Source: an uncultured Bacteroides sp. (GTDB taxonomy: Bacteria; Bacteroidota; Bacteroidia; Bacteroidales; Bacteroidaceae). From it: a DNA stretch of 36,523 nucleotides. The stretch lies in assembly GCA_944322335.1 (NCBI GenBank), contig CALUOU010000016.1:1-36523 (forward strand), in the 5' to 3' direction. The notes beneath the pieces are model-generated. The model was not told the DNA's origin and ran no database searches. It saw only the letters and a program-made list of their open reading frames with translations. How positions within the stretch are numbered: the first letter of the stretch is position 1; every line of letters starts with the position of its first letter. The position numbers and the translations under genes were made by a program. Below, piece by piece: positions 34,418 to 36,523 of this stretch.

Positions 34418-34453
34418 TCACTTTTTTTCGGCTATTTCTTTTGTTTTGAACAT
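34418..34453 (-). other. Eleven-codon leader ORF with AGGAGG site before Cys-repeat copy 2
   Basis: AGGAGGAA (34462-34455) precedes ATG at 34453; the frame reads MFKTKEIAEKK and stops at 34418, six bases before the ATG of the Cys-repeat gene. A full AGGAGG is rare in this group and here is only 3 nt from the ATG, closer than ideal. It may serve as a leader peptide or an entry point for coupled translation of the downstream gene. Confidence 0.4.
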
Positions 34454-34477
34454 ATTCCTCCTGTAGAAGGTTCTCAG

Positions 34478-34520
34478 CAGCAACGGGAGAAGGATGCTTC
34501 GCCTGCTCCCGTCGTTGCTG
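34478..34520 (-). promoter_or_regulatory. Hairpin between the two Cys-repeat genes
   Basis: CAGCAACGGGAG (34478-34489) pairs with CTCCCGTCGTTGCTG (34506-34520) to give a 12-bp stem with a 3-nt bulge and a 16-nt loop. No T-run follows in the minus direction, so it is more likely a processing or stability element than a terminator. Confidence 0.5.
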
Positions 34521-34567
34521 AAAGATACCGGAAATCTTGGGAAACTTCCCTATCCCGTCAAGCCCAA

Positions 34568-34954
34568 TCACAAGTCCAAGCCGGGAAAGCCCAGCATAGC
34601 CATGCGGTTGGCACCGGAACCGCCGCCGGTACCGCCACTGCCGCCACCAGTGCAAGTATTATGATTGTTACTACCTTCGCAATTTCCACTATTTGAACAG
34701 TTCCATGAATTATCTGATTTGTAACAATTATCTTTGTTTGTACAATCATAATTTCTTGTGCCCGAACAGGCTTCTTTATTGGTCACATATAAGCCACCAA
34801 TCAGTTCGCTTTTTTCTTCACTCAGCATGATTGCCTGTTGTTCCGCATTGAGTTCCTTTAGTTCCAAGGAATCAATAAATGTTCTGATTTCCGTAAGGAC
34901 AAATGTCCGACAATTCTTTGCCGACTGAAGATTATCCGCTAACTTTGCAGCCAA
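34568..34954 (-). CDS. Small Cys-repeat protein, candidate modified-peptide precursor (copy 1), start uncertain
   Basis: The open frame of 128 residues starts only at a TTG (34954). Residues 21-48 (TEIRTFIDSLELKELNAEQQ and on) match the leader of copy 2, then comes LIGG (51-54) and a Cys core with Cys63, 71, 77, 86, 92 and 101, spacing 7-5-8-5-8, the same as the last six Cys of copy 2. A Gly-rich linker (TGGGSGGTGGGSG) and the tail ANRMAMLGFPGLDL follow. The codon aligned with the copy-2 ATG is CTT, and the tatD promoter lies inside its first codons, so this copy may have lost its start. Gly-Gly after the leader is a typical cleavage site of bacteriocin-type precursors. Confidence 0.62.
   Translation of the reverse strand: MAAKLADNLQSAKNCRTFVLTEIRTFIDSLELKELNAEQQAIMLSEEKSELIGGLYVTNKEACSGTRNYDCTNKDNCYKSDNSWNCSNSGNCEGSNNHNTCTGGGSGGTGGGSGANRMAMLGFPGLDL
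34917..34947 (+). promoter_or_regulatory. Promoter of tatD
   Basis: TTTG (34917-34920), 19 nt, TAACTTTG (34940-34947): an exact Bacteroidales promoter on the plus strand, 87 bp upstream of the tatD ATG. It lies inside the 5' part of the minus-strand Cys-repeat ORF. Confidence 0.7.
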
Positions 34955-35034
34955 GCACCGAGGGGATCAAAAAAAACTTAAGAACCCGACAACTCACTGA
35001 AACATGATGAAATATCCAACAACGAAACAACACT

Positions 35035-35814
35035 ATGAGACTGATTGACTCACATGCCCATCTTTTCCTGGAAGAATTTGCAGAAGATCTGCCAGCAGTG
35101 ATCCAACGGGCTCAGGAGGCCGGAGTGACACACATCTTCATGCCCAACATAGACAGCACGACCCTTGAGCCTCTGCTGAAAACCTGCGAGACCTACCAAG
35201 GGTATTGCTTCCCCATGATCGGGCTGCATCCCACTTCCGTCGACAGCCGCTTCCGGGAAGAGCTGGAACGGGTGCGCCAAGAGCTGGAAAAGGACGCACA
35301 ACGGTTTACGGCCATCGGTGAAATCGGCATGGACCTTTATTGGGACCAGACCTTCCGGCAAGAGCAAGAAACCGTCTTCCGCCAGCAAGTGGAATGGGCT
35401 TTGACCTATGAGCTGCCTATTGTCATCCACAGCCGCAACGCCTTTGAGCCGATTTATGAAATCCTCTCAGACTACAGAGACACTCCTCTGCGGGGAATCT
35501 TCCACAGCTTCACCGGCAACGCCGAGGAAGCCGCGCGTCTGTTGGAGTTCAGCGGCTTCCTGATCGGCATCAACGGCATCGTCACCTTCAAGAAGTCCGT
35601 CCTGCCCGCAATCTTGCCTCAGATCCCTCTGGAACGGCTCGTGCTGGAGACGGACGCTCCCTACCTGGCTCCCGTGCCCAACCGGGGCAGACGGAACGAA
35701 AGCGCCTTCCTGAAAGACACCTTGGCCAAAGTGGCTGAAGCATACGGAGAACAGCCGGAACGAGTGGCTGAAATCACGGCAACTAACGCGCTCAAAATGT
35801 TTGGAAAAGGATAA
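35035..35814 (+). CDS. tatD: TatD family metal-dependent hydrolase (3'-5' exonuclease type)
   Basis: The 259-residue TatD-family protein has every metal-site motif: HAH in SHAHLF (7-9), Glu in IGEIGMDLYWD, His in VIHSRNAF, His in GIFHSFTGNAEEA and Asp in LVLETDAPYLAPVPNRGRRNE. Family members act as Mg-dependent DNases in repair or as D-aminoacyl-tRNA/peptide hydrolases. Length is normal. It now has its own promoter, but the broken copy of its 5' end at 33841 shows that it once followed the hypothetical gene directly. Confidence 0.95.
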   Translation: MRLIDSHAHLFLEEFAEDLPAVIQRAQEAGVTHIFMPNIDSTTLEPLLKTCETYQGYCFPMIGLHPTSVDSRFREELERVRQELEKDAQRFTAIGEIGMDLYWDQTFRQEQETVFRQQVEWALTYELPIVIHSRNAFEPIYEILSDYRDTPLRGIFHSFTGNAEEAARLLEFSGFLIGINGIVTFKKSVLPAILPQIPLERLVLETDAPYLAPVPNRGRRNESAFLKDTLAKVAEAYGEQPERVAEITATNALKMFGKG

Positions 35815-35914
35815 ATGCCTCCAAAAACACACGATTCCGATGGAAATAAGCACGCGAATGCTTAAATATCATTAAAAAAAAGAAGCATTTATAGGCCGAA
35901 CAAAAAAATAGCTC

Positions 35915-35922
35915 TACTTTTG
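35915..35922 (+). promoter_or_regulatory. -7 promoter element of the tRNA-Ser gene
   Basis: TACTTTTG fits TAnnTTTG exactly and is 68 bp upstream of the mature tRNA end. The -33 region is weak. Confidence 0.55.
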
Positions 35923-35990
35923 CAGCCGGAAATGAGACAGCACTGCTCTTAAGCTACTTCCGTCCGTCTTATTTCATTCAAAAACCAACT

Positions 35991-36081
35991 GGAAAGATGC
36001 TCGAGTGGTTGAAGAGGCACGCCTGGAAAGCGTGTATACCCCTAAAGGGTATCCGGGGTTCGAATCCCCGTCTTTCCGCCA
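35991..36081 (+). tRNA. tRNA-Ser (anticodon GGA)
   Basis: Acceptor stem GGAAAGA (35991-35997) pairs with TCTTTCC (36071-36077). The anticodon stem CACGC/GCGTG encloses the loop CTGGAAA with anticodon GGA at 36025-36027, reading UCC and UCU. The long variable arm TATACCC-CTAA-AGGGTAT is typical for serine. The T arm contains GGTTCGAATCC and CCA is encoded (36079-36081). Confidence 0.97.
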
Positions 36082-36108
36082 AATTTTTCATCCTTTTCAT
36101 AATTTTAG

Positions 36109-36149
36109 CCCGGTTTTGTATTCCTGAATGCAAAATCGGGTATTTTTTT
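36109..36149 (+). terminator. Rho-independent terminator after tRNA-Ser
   Basis: A 14-bp stem, 36109-36122 with 36127-36140 (CCCG/CGGG, TTTTG/CAAAA and ATT/AAT with two G-T pairs between), tetraloop cctg, then TA and seven T. Confidence 0.92.
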
Positions 36150-36303
36150 CAGGACAGCCACAAACCATGATGCCGGGCTACCCGCCCCAAACTCAAATTG
36201 ATTCCACCTCCTTTTCTTATTGATTAGCATCCAAAATCAAGTTGATTTGGGTCAGTCCGAAAAGTCGGTTGCAAGGTAGTTGGAAGAAGCAGGTTGATCA
36301 TCG

Positions 36304-36330
36304 GGACAAAATCCTGTCCGGGCTTTTTTT
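36304..36330 (+). terminator. Weak terminator-like hairpin
   Basis: GGACA (36304-36308) and TGTCC (36315-36319), loop of six, then GGGC and seven T (36324-36330). The stem is only 5 bp and no gene ends nearby on the plus strand. Confidence 0.3.
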
Positions 36331-36353
36331 CCAGCAGCATAGATTACTTGCCA

Positions 36354-36425
36354 AAGTATTATTGCTGCGTTGGCCATTTCAGCTTGCTTCGATGGCCAAG
36401 TATTATTGCTGCGTTGGCCAAGTAT
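36354..36425. repeat. Tandem repeat, 44-bp period
   Basis: A 23-bp block (AAGTATTATT...GTTGGCCA) at 36354-36376 recurs exactly at 36398-36420, and GGCCAAGTAT begins a third copy at 36416. The whole tail 36150-36523 is without a credible gene: the 89-codon minus frame at 36252-36521 runs through this repeat. Confidence 0.85.
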
Positions 36426-36523
36426 ACAGTCATGCTTCGCAACCGTATTTTCCGTCTGATCCGTTGATTTCCTGTCCGGATCAAGTTGATTTCTTATCAT
36501 GGGAATGCCTTCCCTTAACACGC

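Larger units (their letters stand above)
34335..34857. repeat. 25-bp exact direct repeat marking duplication of the Cys-repeat gene
   Basis: 34335-34359 and 34833-34857 are identical over 25 bases. They encode the leader part ELNAEQQA on the minus strand. Flanking codons diverge faster, so the leader segment is the most conserved part of the pair. Confidence 0.9.

Noticed and set aside
35857-35889. AATGCTT/AAGCATT inverted repeat after tatD
   Set aside because: Loop of 19 nt and no T-run; weak as terminator.
36252-36521. 89-codon minus-strand open frame at the window end
   Set aside because: It runs through the 44-bp tandem repeat and CAAGTTGATT repeats; no recognisable domain or promoter.

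Overview
The window comes from a member of the Bacteroidales, most likely a gut Bacteroidaceae or Prevotellaceae species. The evidence is tandem SusC/SusD pairs, a SusE-type surface lipoprotein, Bacteroides-type promoters (TTTG, about 19-20 nt, TAnnTTTG), mostly weak Shine-Dalgarno sites, and a sensor protein of Reg_prop/Y_Y_Y/AraC type. Base composition is close to 50% GC.

Region 1 (1-13360, all minus strand) is a xylan utilisation locus in the conserved order xusA-xusB-xusC-xusD-xusE-xyn10. It is read from a well-formed promoter at 13330-13360 through a leader of about 210 nt with hairpins, and ends in a strong hairpin at 1-49. The GH10 xylanase is split by two tandem CBM4/9-like modules. 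The two SusC/SusD pairs bind and import xylo-oligosaccharides; XusE and the xylanase act at the cell surface.

Region 2 (13361-16681) holds one AAA-ATPase/PD-(D/E)XK gene between two long gene-poor stretches. One stretch carries six CACGCGTG palindromes at 22-23 bp spacing, followed by a field of TTTCACCG/CGGTGAAA words.

Region 3 (16682-22314, minus) has a GH31 alpha-xylosidase-type enzyme and, upstream, a sensor/regulator built like a hybrid two-component system but without ATPase and receiver domains and with Arg in place of the phospho-accepting His.

Region 4 (22387-33844, plus) is mostly housekeeping and envelope genes: miaA, a diacylglycerol-kinase-family lipid kinase, kdsA, an M16 metallopeptidase, an ABC permease/ATPase pair, an NlpC/P60 lipoprotein, a TonB-family protein, a polyprenyl diphosphate synthase and a conserved-looking protein of unknown function.

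Region 5 (33841-35034) is the most unusual part. A broken copy of the first ~65 nt of tatD directly overlaps the stop codon of the upstream gene. It is followed by a minus-strand island of about 1.1 kb holding two paralogous small Cys-repeat proteins (shared leader ELNAEQQA; Cys spacing 7-5-8-5-8) and a small ORF that looks like the N-terminal piece of a radical-SAM peptide maturase. Intact tatD follows on the plus strand with its own promoter. I read this as an inserted, possibly decayed, ribosomal peptide natural product locus that split an ancestral synthase-hypothetical-tatD operon.

Region 6 (35815-36523) holds tRNA-Ser(GGA), a strong terminator and a repeat-rich tail.
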